From Glaciecola blandensis (GTDB lineage: Bacteria; Pseudomonadota; Gammaproteobacteria; Enterobacterales; Alteromonadaceae), in assembly GCF_031846165.1 (NCBI RefSeq), contig NZ_JAVRIE010000002.1, forward strand, positions 248,001-312,000: 64,000 bases of DNA, read 5' to 3'. The notes under the pieces were generated by a model that saw only the letters and a program-made list of their open reading frames with translations, was not told the origin of the DNA and did no database searches. Position numbers and translations under genes: made by a program. Positions 33,867 to 44,100 of this stretch are shown here, one piece after another; within the stretch, counting starts at the first letter, position 1; each line of letters starts with the position of its first letter.

Positions 33867-36800
33867 CTATGAATGCGAGTTGCTTAGTTCTGGATCCTCG
33901 AGCTCATCGGGTGAATGCTTCGACGCTAACACCATATATACGCTTGGCAATACCAGTAAAGTAAATGCGGTTCCGACCAGCATACCGGCGACTAATATAA
34001 TACCAATGCTATTTCTGGCTTCAGCGCCAGCACCCGTCACAAGAACCAGCGGGAAATGGCCTAACACCGTAGCACCAGTCGTCATCAAGACTGGGCGAAG
34101 TCGCGTTTTTGCGGCTATCTGGATTGCATCTATTTTTTCATAGCCTCGCTTTTGCATGGTGTTTGCAAATTCGACAATCAAAATACCGTTTTTGGCAATC
34201 AAGCCTACTAGAGTAATAAAACCGACTTGGGAGTAGATGTTGATAGTAGTAAAGTCGAGAAAAGCAAACATCATTGCACCAGCTAAGGCCAAAGGTACAC
34301 TGCCAAGAAGAACAACTAGTGGGTCGCGGAAGCTATTAAATTGCACCGCCAAAACTAAGAATACAAATACCAAAGCAACTAAAAGAACGCCCTCTAAGGT
34401 ATTTCCTTCAAGGCGAATCTGTCGTGATTCACCCGCATAATCAATGGTGTAGTCCTCAGGCAATAATGCGGCGGCAGCGTCTTCTAACGCACTTAAACCT
34501 TGCTCTTTCGTAGTGCCGGGGATCACTTCACCATAGATTCGAAAAGCATTTTTCTGTTGAAATTTGCTAAGCACACGCGGCGCAGTTTCGGTGACTAGTG
34601 TTGCAATAGAGCGCACTGGAACAAGGTCGCCTGCAGGTGTACGAATTTGTAAATCTAGAATAGCGTCGGGATTTGCTCTACCGGCATCGTCAATCATAGG
34701 AATAACCCGATAAGCTCGACCATCTTGGTTGTAACGGTTAACAAAGTTACCTGATAACAATACTGAAAGTTGTCGACTGACCGTACTGAGATCCATACCC
34801 AAATCGGCGACGCGTTTTCGATCAATATTGAAGCGTGCCTGAGGTAAATCGATTTTCAAGTCGGTTTCAGCAAACAAGAATTTGCCGCTTTCATTAGCTG
34901 CCTGGACCATTTGGTTGGCGAATACTTTCATGTCGGTATATGAATCAGTACTCAACACAACGAGCTCGACAGAAAAATTCCCTGATGTGGGCAACGCGGA
35001 ATCGAGCACAGGGAAGGCTTTTAAACCAGACACTGAAGAAAGCGAGCCAAAGGCCTTCCAGAACATTTCCTGCACACTTTGCTCACGTTCACTTGGGTCA
35101 ATGAAATCAACACCGCTGAAGGCACCCACTGGATTCACAATTTGCCACATGAATTTAGCACCCTCAAGCTCCTTCATCGTATCTACGACTTGGTCCATTT
35201 GTGTCATGCTGTACTCAAGCGACGCTTCTGGGGCTGATTCAACAATCACATTAATACTGGATTGATCTTCGGTTGGCGCTAGCTCTTTCAAAGAAAGCAG
35301 GTAAAAAGGGATTGAAAGTAGAGATAGGATGACGGCGATGGTTAACACTTGCGCTTTGTAGTTTAGTGTTGCCAAGAGTATTTTTTCGTAGCGGTTTTGG
35401 AGTGCTTCAAAAATACCATTTACTTTACGCGTTAGTTTACCTTCCTTGCCTCCTTCTGGCGAGGCATACGCACTCATGATAGGAGAAAGGGTGATAGCGA
35501 CTAAACCTGATATCAACACGGCAATAGCCAGCGTAAAAGCAAACTCTTTGAATAATGCGCCAGTTAAACCAGAGAGTAATCCAATAGGCGCATAAACGGC
35601 GGCTAAGGTAATGGTCATACTGATGATCGGCGCTAAGAGTTGGCGAGAGCTCGCCAAGGCCGCTTCCATTCTGCTCATACCTTCACGCATGTAGCGAGCG
35701 ACATTTTCCACCACTACAATCGCATCATCGACCACTAATCCAACGGAAAGTACGATCGCTAATACGGTAAGTAGATTAAGTGTGAAGCCCATTAGTGTCA
35801 TCATCGCGATAGCACCGAGAATAGAAATCGGGATCGTAACGAGCGGTACAAGCGCCGTGCGGAATGAGCCCATCATAGCGACAACGACCAATCCGACCAA
35901 TAGAACGGTCTCAATCAACGTAATGAATATTTCTCGCAAGGCGCTGCGCATATACAGAGTGCCGTCGTAGCCATCAGTAATGCTTAAACCTTGTGGAAGT
36001 GTTGGATTGATCTTGTCGAGCATTTCATACAAACGGTCGCCAATTTCAATCTCATTTGCACCTGGCAAAGGCCATACTGAAATATACAGCACGGTGTCTT
36101 TATCTAAACGTGAGCTAACTTGGCCTTCTTCTTCACCCAGTCGCACGTCAGCGATGTCTCTGATACGAATTTGCGCGCCATCTACTTGGCGAATGACAAG
36201 GTTTTCAAATTCTTCAACACTACTTAGAGAGGTGTCAGTGAGCAAGCCAACACGTTGTGAACTGTTTTCTGTGCGTCCGACTGTGGCAATGAGGTTGTTC
36301 GCTCGCAAAGCTGCGGAAACGTCATCCGCTGCCACGTCTAAGGCTGCCATTTTCTCTGCATTAAGCCATACTCGCATCGCTGGAGAACGGCCACCTTCTA
36401 AGCCAACGCGCTGTACTCCTGGAATAGTCGATAAGCTGGGCACTACGCGTCGCGACAGGTAATCAGTCACTTCGATACGTGACATACCGGCCTCAATCTC
36501 ATCGTAGTTAACCGTGAGATAAAATACTGCAAATGGTCTATCAGCTCGCACAACCTGCACCGCTGGGTCTTCTGCTCCCTCAGGGAGTTCAAATCGAATT
36601 TGATCGAGTCGAGATGAGAGCTCTGCAAGCGCTCGGGTACTATCGACACCAAGTCGCAGCCAGACCGTTACCGTGCTCACTCCTGGTGTGGTGCGAGAAT
36701 CGACATAATCGACGCCTGGTACCGAAGCCGCAGCTCGTTCTATCGGTTCGGTAATAAAACCTTGTACGACCTCTGCAGACGCGCCCACATATGGCGTCGT

Positions 36801-36971
36801 GATCTGTAACGAGGCACTCTCAATTTTAGGGAATTGCAAAATGGGTAAGTCGATTGCTGCTCTTATACCTACAAGCACAAGCGCCAAAGAAAGAACGATA
36901 GATAATACTGGACGTTTACAAAACACATCCATGATAGTTGGCTTGCCCAAGTCGGGCTTTTGGTCATTCAT
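33867..36971 (-). CDS. RND efflux transporter, HAE1-type inner-membrane pump
   Basis: The 1034-residue permease belongs to the hydrophobe/amphiphile efflux group of RND pumps (AcrB/MexF-like). The first helix is followed by a large periplasmic porter loop beginning LPILQFPKIESASLQITTPYVGASAEVVQ. Helix 4 has the proton-relay aspartates in GLVVDDAIVVVENV. A second periplasmic loop and a helix 10-12 bundle follow, with LVGLIAKNGILIVEFAN and RPVLMTTGATVLGHFPLV. The adaptor gene ends only five bases upstream, so both are co-translated. No outer-membrane TolC-type gene is attached, so the pump must use one encoded elsewhere. The substrate is unknown. Confidence 0.92.
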   Translation of the reverse strand: MNDQKPDLGKPTIMDVFCKRPVLSIVLSLALVLVGIRAAIDLPILQFPKIESASLQITTPYVGASAEVVQGFITEPIERAAASVPGVDYVDSRTTPGVSTVTVWLRLGVDSTRALAELSSRLDQIRFELPEGAEDPAVQVVRADRPFAVFYLTVNYDEIEAGMSRIEVTDYLSRRVVPSLSTIPGVQRVGLEGGRSPAMRVWLNAEKMAALDVAADDVSAALRANNLIATVGRTENSSQRVGLLTDTSLSSVEEFENLVIRQVDGAQIRIRDIADVRLGEEEGQVSSRLDKDTVLYISVWPLPGANEIEIGDRLYEMLDKINPTLPQGLSITDGYDGTLYMRSALREIFITLIETVLLVGLVVVAMMGSFRTALVPLVTIPISILGAIAMMTLMGFTLNLLTVLAIVLSVGLVVDDAIVVVENVARYMREGMSRMEAALASSRQLLAPIISMTITLAAVYAPIGLLSGLTGALFKEFAFTLAIAVLISGLVAITLSPIMSAYASPEGGKEGKLTRKVNGIFEALQNRYEKILLATLNYKAQVLTIAVILSLLSIPFYLLSLKELAPTEDQSSINVIVESAPEASLEYSMTQMDQVVDTMKELEGAKFMWQIVNPVGAFSGVDFIDPSEREQSVQEMFWKAFGSLSSVSGLKAFPVLDSALPTSGNFSVELVVLSTDSYTDMKVFANQMVQAANESGKFLFAETDLKIDLPQARFNIDRKRVADLGMDLSTVSRQLSVLLSGNFVNRYNQDGRAYRVIPMIDDAGRANPDAILDLQIRTPAGDLVPVRSIATLVTETAPRVLSKFQQKNAFRIYGEVIPGTTKEQGLSALEDAAAALLPEDYTIDYAGESRQIRLEGNTLEGVLLVALVFVFLVLAVQFNSFRDPLVVLLGSVPLALAGAMMFAFLDFTTINIYSQVGFITLVGLIAKNGILIVEFANTMQKRGYEKIDAIQIAAKTRLRPVLMTTGATVLGHFPLVLVTGAGAEARNSIGIILVAGMLVGTAFTLLVLPSVYMVLASKHSPDELEDPELSNSHS

Positions 36972-36976
36972 TCGAC

Positions 36977-38071
36977 TTACTCTCTTCCGTCATCAACGTA
37001 AACGAGTATGTCATTTCGCAGTTTAAAGCTACCTTGTGTCGCTATTGTATCTCCTAGTTCTAAGCCAGGACTTTCGCTCAATTTAAGCACGCTTGTTTCG
37101 CCCTCAGTTGTGATCACTTTGACCACTTGGCGACTGGCACGGTAATCATCGTTCTCATCTTTATTGAGTTTAAACACATAGGTGCCGAAAGCATCATAAC
37201 GAATGGCTTTAGTAGGTAAGCGAGCAACAGTTTCGGTGTTGCCGACCGGCAAAGAAACAGTCACTATTGCGCCAGGCTTTAGTGCAAAATCGCTGGTAGT
37301 TAGCTCTGCTCTTGCTCGCATATTCCGAGAGCGGGTTGAGATTTCTTGATCAACAGCAATGAGTTTAGCTGCAGTGGGTGGCAGATTGAGAATGCTGGAG
37401 CTCACTCTTAAAACCGAGCCTACTTCTACATTTGAATAAGCTTGTGGAATATTAAAGTCGACCCAAACAGTCTTGGTATCACTGATGAGTTTAGTGACCA
37501 AGGTATTACCAGACAAAAATGCACCAACTTCTAGCTGATGTAAGCCAGCTTGGCCGTCAAAAGGGGCAACAATGGTTTTCTTGGCAATAATGGCTTCAAG
37601 CGAACGCTTCCTAGCATTAGCGACAGCCAACTGCGCCTTGGCACGATCGTATTGGTCCCGACTAGATGCTCGTTGCTCCAATAGCTTTTCAAATCGGTTG
37701 ACGTCAAGCTCTGCAATTTTTATTTCTGCATCGATGGCATCTAGCTGCGCCAGTTCATCATCAACCTGCATTTTTAACAAAACCTGCCCAGCCTTTACTT
37801 TACCACCTGATGCAAAACCGATGTAGGTCACAATGCCTTCCAATTCGTTTCGAATTTCGAGACTGCGGGTCGGCAGGACACTACCCGCTATGTTTAAGGT
37901 CGGTTGCCAGTTAGACTCACTGAGCGTTTGGACTTTGACAGTCTCACTTGGTTCGGGAAAGGAGTTTCCGAAAGCGATAGCAGCCATGACTTGGTTGAAC
38001 TTGACGAAACCTAATAGGCCAATAACACTAAAAACAAAAACGAAGGTGAGTAACCAAGCACGCCAGCGCAT
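36977..38071 (-). CDS. RND efflux periplasmic adaptor (membrane fusion protein)
   Basis: The 364 residues start with one membrane anchor (RAWLLTFVFVFSVIGLLGFVKF). A split lipoyl/barrel-sandwich domain follows, with LEGIVTYIGFASGGKVKAGQVLLKM in the first half and ATIVAPFDG-type KTIVAPFDGQAGLHQLEVGAFL in the second. A helical hairpin lies between them (about 105-165). A beta-barrel and a membrane-proximal domain complete the chain. The form resembles MexH/VexC-type adaptors. It is not a lipoprotein (no lipobox). It starts the adaptor-pump operon; I see no local regulator gene. Confidence 0.9.
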   Translation of the reverse strand: MRWRAWLLTFVFVFSVIGLLGFVKFNQVMAAIAFGNSFPEPSETVKVQTLSESNWQPTLNIAGSVLPTRSLEIRNELEGIVTYIGFASGGKVKAGQVLLKMQVDDELAQLDAIDAEIKIAELDVNRFEKLLEQRASSRDQYDRAKAQLAVANARKRSLEAIIAKKTIVAPFDGQAGLHQLEVGAFLSGNTLVTKLISDTKTVWVDFNIPQAYSNVEVGSVLRVSSSILNLPPTAAKLIAVDQEISTRSRNMRARAELTTSDFALKPGAIVTVSLPVGNTETVARLPTKAIRYDAFGTYVFKLNKDENDDYRASRQVVKVITTEGETSVLKLSESPGLELGDTIATQGSFKLRNDILVYVDDGRE

Positions 38072-38204
38072 GTAGAGCTCCTAAAGAAAGACTTAAATTT
38101 TAAGTAGATAGAAAAGTGAGATTGGTCAATGATAGTCTACAACTCACTTATCACAAGTCTTTTACCTTTAAGTTTCCGCTTTAGTTCAGTGCAGCTATGC
38201 TTTA

Positions 38205-38501
38205 TTAATTTGCCGGTGCTTGGCAGTGCCAGCAGAGTTCAAATGAAGCGTCGTTTTTCTCTTGGCAATTCGCACATACCCACTCTTCAGTTTCTGGTGG
38301 GTTTTCAATCTCTTCAAGTATGCGCTTAGCTTTTTTTTCATCCGCATCATTGTTTACCCATACCTCCAAGAACATGAACTGAGGGTGCATTCCAGTAGAG
38401 CCATGTTCATTCTTGAGCGATACTTCAACACCCTCGTTCTCCAGGATATTCTTTGCATGGTTTACTAGTATGTTGTTTTCGTTGGTATAAACTAGCTTCA
38501 T
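38205..38501 (-). CDS. DUF2007 protein with a C-terminal zinc ribbon
   Basis: The 98-residue protein has a DUF2007 (GlnB-like ferredoxin fold) domain at about 1-66, with KLVYTNENNILVNHAKNILENEGVEV. A short RanBP2-type zinc finger follows: Cys-x2-Cys in VCANCQ and Cys-x2-Cys in LCWHCQAP. The zinc ribbon could bind RNA or protein. Function is unknown. GGAGGT-like bases (TAGGCGGAGGTCG in the coding sense) precede the ATG. It lies 50 bases downstream of the uvrD stop on the same strand. Confidence 0.8.
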   Translation of the reverse strand: MKLVYTNENNILVNHAKNILENEGVEVSLKNEHGSTGMHPQFMFLEVWVNNDADEKKAKRILEEIENPPETEEWVCANCQEKNDASFELCWHCQAPAN

Positions 38502-38551
38502 ACTGTTTCGACCTCCGCCTAGGTATTGATAAGATTAGGTACGCTCAAAGT

Positions 38552-40732
38552 TTAGAAAGGGATTTTCACGAGTTTAGCATAAGCAAGCATGAGTATTTTT
38601 GTGCCCACCGAGTCAAAGTTCACATGAACTCGGGCATGTTCGCCAGAACCTTCATAGTTCAGTACAGTGCCTTCACCGAACTTTTTGTGCTCTACGCGTT
38701 CGCCTAACTTAAATCCACTTTCTTCAAAAGTAGCGTGGGAAGTTGCTGAACTGAAGCGATTATGGATTGGTTGTTTAATTTGCGTACGTAGACGTACTTC
38801 TTCAATGTAGTCACCTGGAATTTCTCGAATAAAACGAGAGGCTGTATGATATTTATCTTGACCATACAAACGGCGCGTTTCGGCGTAGGTGATAACGAGT
38901 CGTTGCATTGCCCTGGTCATTCCAACGTAGCAAAGACGTCGTTCTTCTTCTAGTTTTCCTGGCTCATCATTGCTCATTTGGCTAGGGAACATGCCTTCTT
39001 CGACACCCGCCAAAACAACAAAAGGAAATTCTAGTCCCTTAGCAGTGTGAATGGTCATCATCTGCACAGCATCTTGGTTGGCATCAGCCTGAGCGTCACC
39101 CGCTTCAAGAGAGGCGTGAGCTAAAAATGCGGATAATGGGCTCATTTCTTCAGCGTCTTCTGGCGCCTCAAATTGCTTACAAGCGGTAACAAGTTCTTCT
39201 AAGTTTTCTACACGAGCTTTGGCTTTTTCACCTTTTTCCGCTTGATACATGGCGAACAAACCGGAGTGCTTCATGGCATGATCTGCTTTTTTCTCGAGTG
39301 GAAGGTCCTTCACATCTTGTGTCATTTGTAGGATCATCTCTACAAATCCTTTTAATGAATTAGCAGCGCGGCCTGAAAGCATATTCTGTGCAAGCATCTT
39401 GCTACTTGCTTGCCACATTGAAATGTCATTTTCACGGGCAAATACACGTATGTTTGACAATGTTTTGTCGCCTAAACCACGAGTGGGTGTATTGACCACA
39501 CGTTCAAAGGCGGCGTCATCAATTGGCTGATTTATTAGTCGTAGATAAGCCAAAGCATCTTTAATCTCCTGGCGTTCGAAAAAGCGTAAACCGCCATAAA
39601 TACGATAGGCTAAGCCTTCGTGAAGTAGCGCTTCTTCCAACACTCGAGATTGCGCATTATTTCGATACAGGATTGCACAGTCGGCCAAAGCAGAACCTTG
39701 CTCATGTTGGCTTTTGATTTGGGAAACAATAAACCGAGCCTCATCGAGATCGTTGAACCCTGCATACAAACTGATTTTTTCGCCTTCGCCACCCTCAGTC
39801 CAAAGCTCTTTGCCGAGACGTCCAGGGTTATGACCAATAACGGCATTGGCTGCATTCAATATATTAGATGTTGAGCGATAATTTTGCTCTAGCTTTACTG
39901 TGTTTGCGCGAGGAAAGTCTCTTAAAAAGTGAGAAATATTCTGAACGTTGGCACCACGCCAACCATAGATTGATTGGTCGTCATCACCCACTATCATCAT
40001 ATTGTTATTGTCGGTATTGCTGGTCAACAGTTTCAACCAAGCATATTGAATGTTGTTTGTATCTTGAAATTCGTCCACCAAGACAGCGCGAAAGCGTTTT
40101 TGGTAGTGCTGCAAGACTTGCGGATTATTTGCCCATAGCTCATGAGCGCGCAATAACAATTCAGCAAAGTCAATTAAGCCTGAACGTTGGCATGTTTGTT
40201 CATAGGCAATATAAATTTCTTTCATTTTTTGCTGAGTATGGTCGCCATGCGTTTCTATGTTTTTAGCACGTAAACCTTCGTCTTTATTGCCGTTAATGTA
40301 CCACTGTATCTGTTTTGGCGGCCAATGCTTTTCATCTAAATTCATTGATTTTAACAGACGCTTAATTAGCCGATATTGATCGTCTGAATCTAGTATTTGA
40401 AAATTTTCAGGTAGGCCTGCTTCTTCATGATGAGAGCGCAAGAGTCGATGTGCCAAACCATGAAACGTACCAATCCACATTGTGTTAAGCGCTTGTCCCA
40501 TTAGCCGTTCGACTCGCCCTCGCATTTCTCTTGCTGCTTTGTTAGTAAACGTCACAGCCAAAATGCTATAAGGCGCAACAGACTCTACTTCCATCAACCA
40601 TGCGATACGGTGAACAAGTACTCGAGTTTTACCACTACCAGCACCCGCTAGCACCAGAGTATCAGTTGCTGGTGCTGCCACCGCTTCACGTTGTTTATCG
40701 TTTAGGTCTTCAAGGAGTCGCGTTACGTCCAT
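38552..40732 (-). CDS. uvrD: DNA helicase II UvrD
   Basis: This SF1A 3'-5' helicase works in mismatch and nucleotide-excision repair and removes RecA filaments. The 726 residues match E. coli UvrD. The Q-motif and Walker A lie in LNDKQREAVAAP and LVLAGAGSGKTRVLVHR. Motif II is VLVDEFQDTN, motif III is VGDDDQSIYGWRGA, and motif IV is LEQNYRSTSNIL. Motif V/VI occurs in MTIHTAKGLEFPFV and RRLCYVGMTRA. A C-terminal Tudor-like segment has GERVEHKKFGEGTVLNYEG. A consensus LexA box lies 47-62 bases upstream of the ATG. In many gammaproteobacteria uvrD follows yigB directly; here a 5.2 kb gap on the other strand separates them. Confidence 0.95.
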   Translation of the reverse strand: MDVTRLLEDLNDKQREAVAAPATDTLVLAGAGSGKTRVLVHRIAWLMEVESVAPYSILAVTFTNKAAREMRGRVERLMGQALNTMWIGTFHGLAHRLLRSHHEEAGLPENFQILDSDDQYRLIKRLLKSMNLDEKHWPPKQIQWYINGNKDEGLRAKNIETHGDHTQQKMKEIYIAYEQTCQRSGLIDFAELLLRAHELWANNPQVLQHYQKRFRAVLVDEFQDTNNIQYAWLKLLTSNTDNNNMMIVGDDDQSIYGWRGANVQNISHFLRDFPRANTVKLEQNYRSTSNILNAANAVIGHNPGRLGKELWTEGGEGEKISLYAGFNDLDEARFIVSQIKSQHEQGSALADCAILYRNNAQSRVLEEALLHEGLAYRIYGGLRFFERQEIKDALAYLRLINQPIDDAAFERVVNTPTRGLGDKTLSNIRVFARENDISMWQASSKMLAQNMLSGRAANSLKGFVEMILQMTQDVKDLPLEKKADHAMKHSGLFAMYQAEKGEKAKARVENLEELVTACKQFEAPEDAEEMSPLSAFLAHASLEAGDAQADANQDAVQMMTIHTAKGLEFPFVVLAGVEEGMFPSQMSNDEPGKLEEERRLCYVGMTRAMQRLVITYAETRRLYGQDKYHTASRFIREIPGDYIEEVRLRTQIKQPIHNRFSSATSHATFEESGFKLGERVEHKKFGEGTVLNYEGSGEHARVHVNFDSVGTKILMLAYAKLVKIPF

Positions 40733-41138
40733 TATTCACTTCATATTTTTTGTGGATGGGCGCAGTATAGCAATAAACCTGTGTGTTTATACAGCACTTC
40801 ATTCATGCGAACTGTAAACCTACTGAGTCTGCTTACAGCGCTACTTTCACGGTGAATCTAATTTATTCCGCAAAAACTTAGGCTAATCAATTGTTTTCTA
40901 ATTAAAAAGCTTGTAGTTTTAGCTTCCTGAGTCGAACTTTATTCGAGTGTGATTCGGAAAGGGTTTTGCCGCGTGCTTCAGGCTTTTCGTCTTTCATGTT
41001 TCGCTTATTCAGTTATACTGAGGGCTGTGTGGTAGTACCTGTGAATATCGGTTTTTCGTAGCATTACTTCTGCAAAGTGTCGTTTTAATTAGCCAAAGTA
41101 GATTGAGATATTTTACTGGTCTGCCCAAGGGATTTTAG
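40733..41138. other. Divergent promoter region between uvrD and the hybrid kinase
   Basis: No gene is seen in these 406 bases. The uvrD-proximal part has the LexA box at 40779-40794. The kinase-proximal part has a TATACT -10 element at 41014-41019 that could start the kinase transcript about 110 bases before its TTG start. No clear -35 accompanies it. Confidence 0.5.
40779..40794. promoter_or_regulatory. LexA (SOS) box upstream of uvrD
   Basis: CTGTGTGTTTATACAG is a full match to the core CTGT-N8-ACAG. It lies 47-62 bases before the uvrD start codon, where LexA would block the promoter. SOS control of uvrD is well known in enterobacteria. Confidence 0.75.
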
Positions 41139-44100
41139 TTGTTTAATCGCATTCTCACTTTCTTCTGTTTGCTCTACCTTGTGGCGTTAGCTGGTCGCGC
41201 CGCTGCAGCGGTAGAGTATGAATACGAATTACTGAATGAAAATGATGGCATTTCTTCTTCAATTATTTTCTCTATGGTACAAGACGAAGACGGCTTCCTT
41301 TGGTTAGGAACCGGATACAATGGCGTTCTTCGATATGATGGAAAGAATGTAGCTACTTACCTCCACGACTCAGACGACGATTCATCCTTACCACATAATA
41401 ATGCCGGAAACCTCTACTTAGATGAACAAGGGCGCTTGTGGATCGGTAGTTGGGGGGGGGGACTCATTTTATTTGATAAGGATGCTGAAACCTTTTCGAA
41501 ATTCACTTTTTCACCGGAAGATGAGCGAGCTATTGGCAGCAATTTTGTACAATCTCTCCACCAAGACAGTAACAATCAATTGTGGGCTGGCACATACACC
41601 GCGGGTTTACATCAATTTCACGAAGGTACACAAGATTTCACACGCTTTCCTCAATTGGATGGTGAAACTAACGGCACTTCTGACCCACGTATATGGGATA
41701 TTGAACAAACTGAAGAAAACATTCTTTGGATAGCCACAGATTTTGGCCTAAACAAACTCGACACTCAAACTAAACTATTTACGCACTACTATCCAGAAAG
41801 TGACTCTATGCTTTCAGAATTGAACAAAATCAGAAGGCTGGTGAAGGGGAAAAACCAAGTACTCTTCATAGGCACACAAAATGGTATTGTACGCTTCGAT
41901 CTCAGAACTGAAACTTTTACTCCAATTCCTACTGAAAACAGTAAAGGCTTGGGTGCAATTTACTCTATGATTAAAACTAGTTTCAATGAATATTGGGTGA
42001 CGACTGACAATGGGGTCTATAGTTTTACAGAACATGCAAAGACGCTCAAGAAAGTACCATTGGATTTTGACGACCGCTGTGGTCAAACATTGTTTGAGGA
42101 TCGCCAAGGTACAATTTGGTTAAGTTGCGAAGGCGTTGGCTTATATAAAATAACGCGGGAAAGCATTTTTAGTGCAATAGAGGAACCTTCTCTTAACTCT
42201 GCATTTATATTGAAGCGTGCAAACGATGATAGTGTATTGATTGGAACTTCAGCGGGAGAGTTAAAAAGATGGGATCCGCGCACCGAGTCACTTACTTCTG
42301 TACTTAATAAACAATCTAGCGAATCAATTTCGGCCATTCGATTCATAGCTCAATCGAAACAAGGTGACATCTGGTATACGGGTTCGCAAACGCTATTCCG
42401 AGTGGACACTAATGGACATAAAAGCGAAGTTCTTCCGCCACCGTATTTGCAGGATTCATTTTATGATATTCGCGATATAGAAACTGACGATTCTGGTAAC
42501 CTTTGGGTCGTCACTAAGTCTGGCTTATTTGTTGTTTACTATACTAACAATGAGTTTGAGTTTTTTACCTTGGATGATATATCCGCAGGTCAAATTGTTG
42601 AAACCGTCTCCTCTCGGGTTTATTTAGGTCCCAAGAACAGAATGTGGCTGTCTTTCGGTGATACACTTTTTTTGGTTGATATCCAACCATATTCCTTTAC
42701 GAAAATAGGTGATGCTAGAGACGACTCCTCTGAAAATGAAGGATTAGCAAACCTCATTTACTCACTTTACCTAGATCAGCAAGATAATATGTGGCTTGGA
42801 AATAAGATAGGCTTATTTAAAGTAAATCTGACTTCGGGCGAAAGAGAATTGGTGAGCGACTTTTTCAATGAGCGTGACAACCAGGGCGTTAGATTTATAG
42901 ACGAAGACGAAAACGGATACCTTTGGTTAGTGACTGCAGTAGGGGTCAGCCGCTTAGATCCTAGAACCAAAGAAATGCGTCATTTTGACAAACGCGATGG
43001 TTTGCCGGGGTCTCGTTATTTCTATAATCCCACATCAACTATTACTGACAAGAAAATCTTTTTATCCAGCCGTGATGGTGTTTTTTTCTTCGACCCCTTG
43101 GTCATTAAGGACAATAAGTCCGATGAAGGTACCAAATTAACTAATTTTGAAGTTTTGGGCAGTTCCGAAGATTTTAATATCAATGAGGTTAGCGAGTTAG
43201 GTGCAAAACTTGACTACGATCAGTCTAATATTAAGTTTGAATTTGCCACACTTGATTTACTCAATGCTCGCCAAATTCAATATAGCTACATGCTCGAGGG
43301 CTTTGATGAATCCTGGATTGAAAATGGTAGTAACACGTCTGCCACGTATACCAATTTGAATGGTGGAGAATACGTTTTCCGTGTTAAGTCTCGGATCAAA
43401 CAAAACCTTTGGTATAACAATGAACTCGCTGTCGATGTTACTGTTGCAACGCCTATTTGGGAGCGAGGGTGGATGTTTGGCGTTTACGCCGGCGTTCTCA
43501 TTTTAGGAATATTGATATATATCCAGCGCCAAAAACAAGCGGTGATTGAACTAGAAAGGCAGGTTGCGGAGAAAACGGCAGATATCGCCAATGAGTCTAG
43601 CAAGCTAGCTGCAGCAAACAGAATTAAGACGCAATTTCTAGCAAATATGAGCCATGAGATACGCACGCCTCTGACAACCGTTATTGGTCAAGCTGAAGCG
43701 ATTATTTGCAGAGATGTTGAGCCTAAAGATATCTACAAAGAGGTTGAAATCATTCATGATAGTAGCCTGTATTTGTTAGCACTGTTGAACGATATTCTCG
43801 ATTTAACCAAAATTGAAGAGAATAAATTTGAGCTTGAGTATTCACCTCAGGACCTGCACATATTATTGAGCAACATCAACACCATGTTTTCGATGCAGGC
43901 GAAAACAAAAGGCTTATCTTTCTCTTTGCATGAGAATTTACCACAACCATTTGTGGTGCACATCGATGGCTTACGCTTGAAGCAAATATTGATCAATTTA
44001 CTTTCAAACGCTTTAAAGTTCACGTTACAAGGTAGCGTTGAGTTGAAGGTTGTACTAGAAAAGAATCAGCTAACGTTTCATATATCTGATACCGGCATCG

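Noticed and set aside
33880..36754. Several plus-strand open frames opposite the RND pump and adaptor genes.
   Set aside because: They are antisense to a clear, full-length RND permease, have low-complexity Ser/Thr/Arg composition and no binding sites.
41422..41733. An alternative frame through the G10 tract as a separate gene.
   Set aside because: It lies inside the kinase, has no binding site and no domain; it only shows what a frameshift would read.
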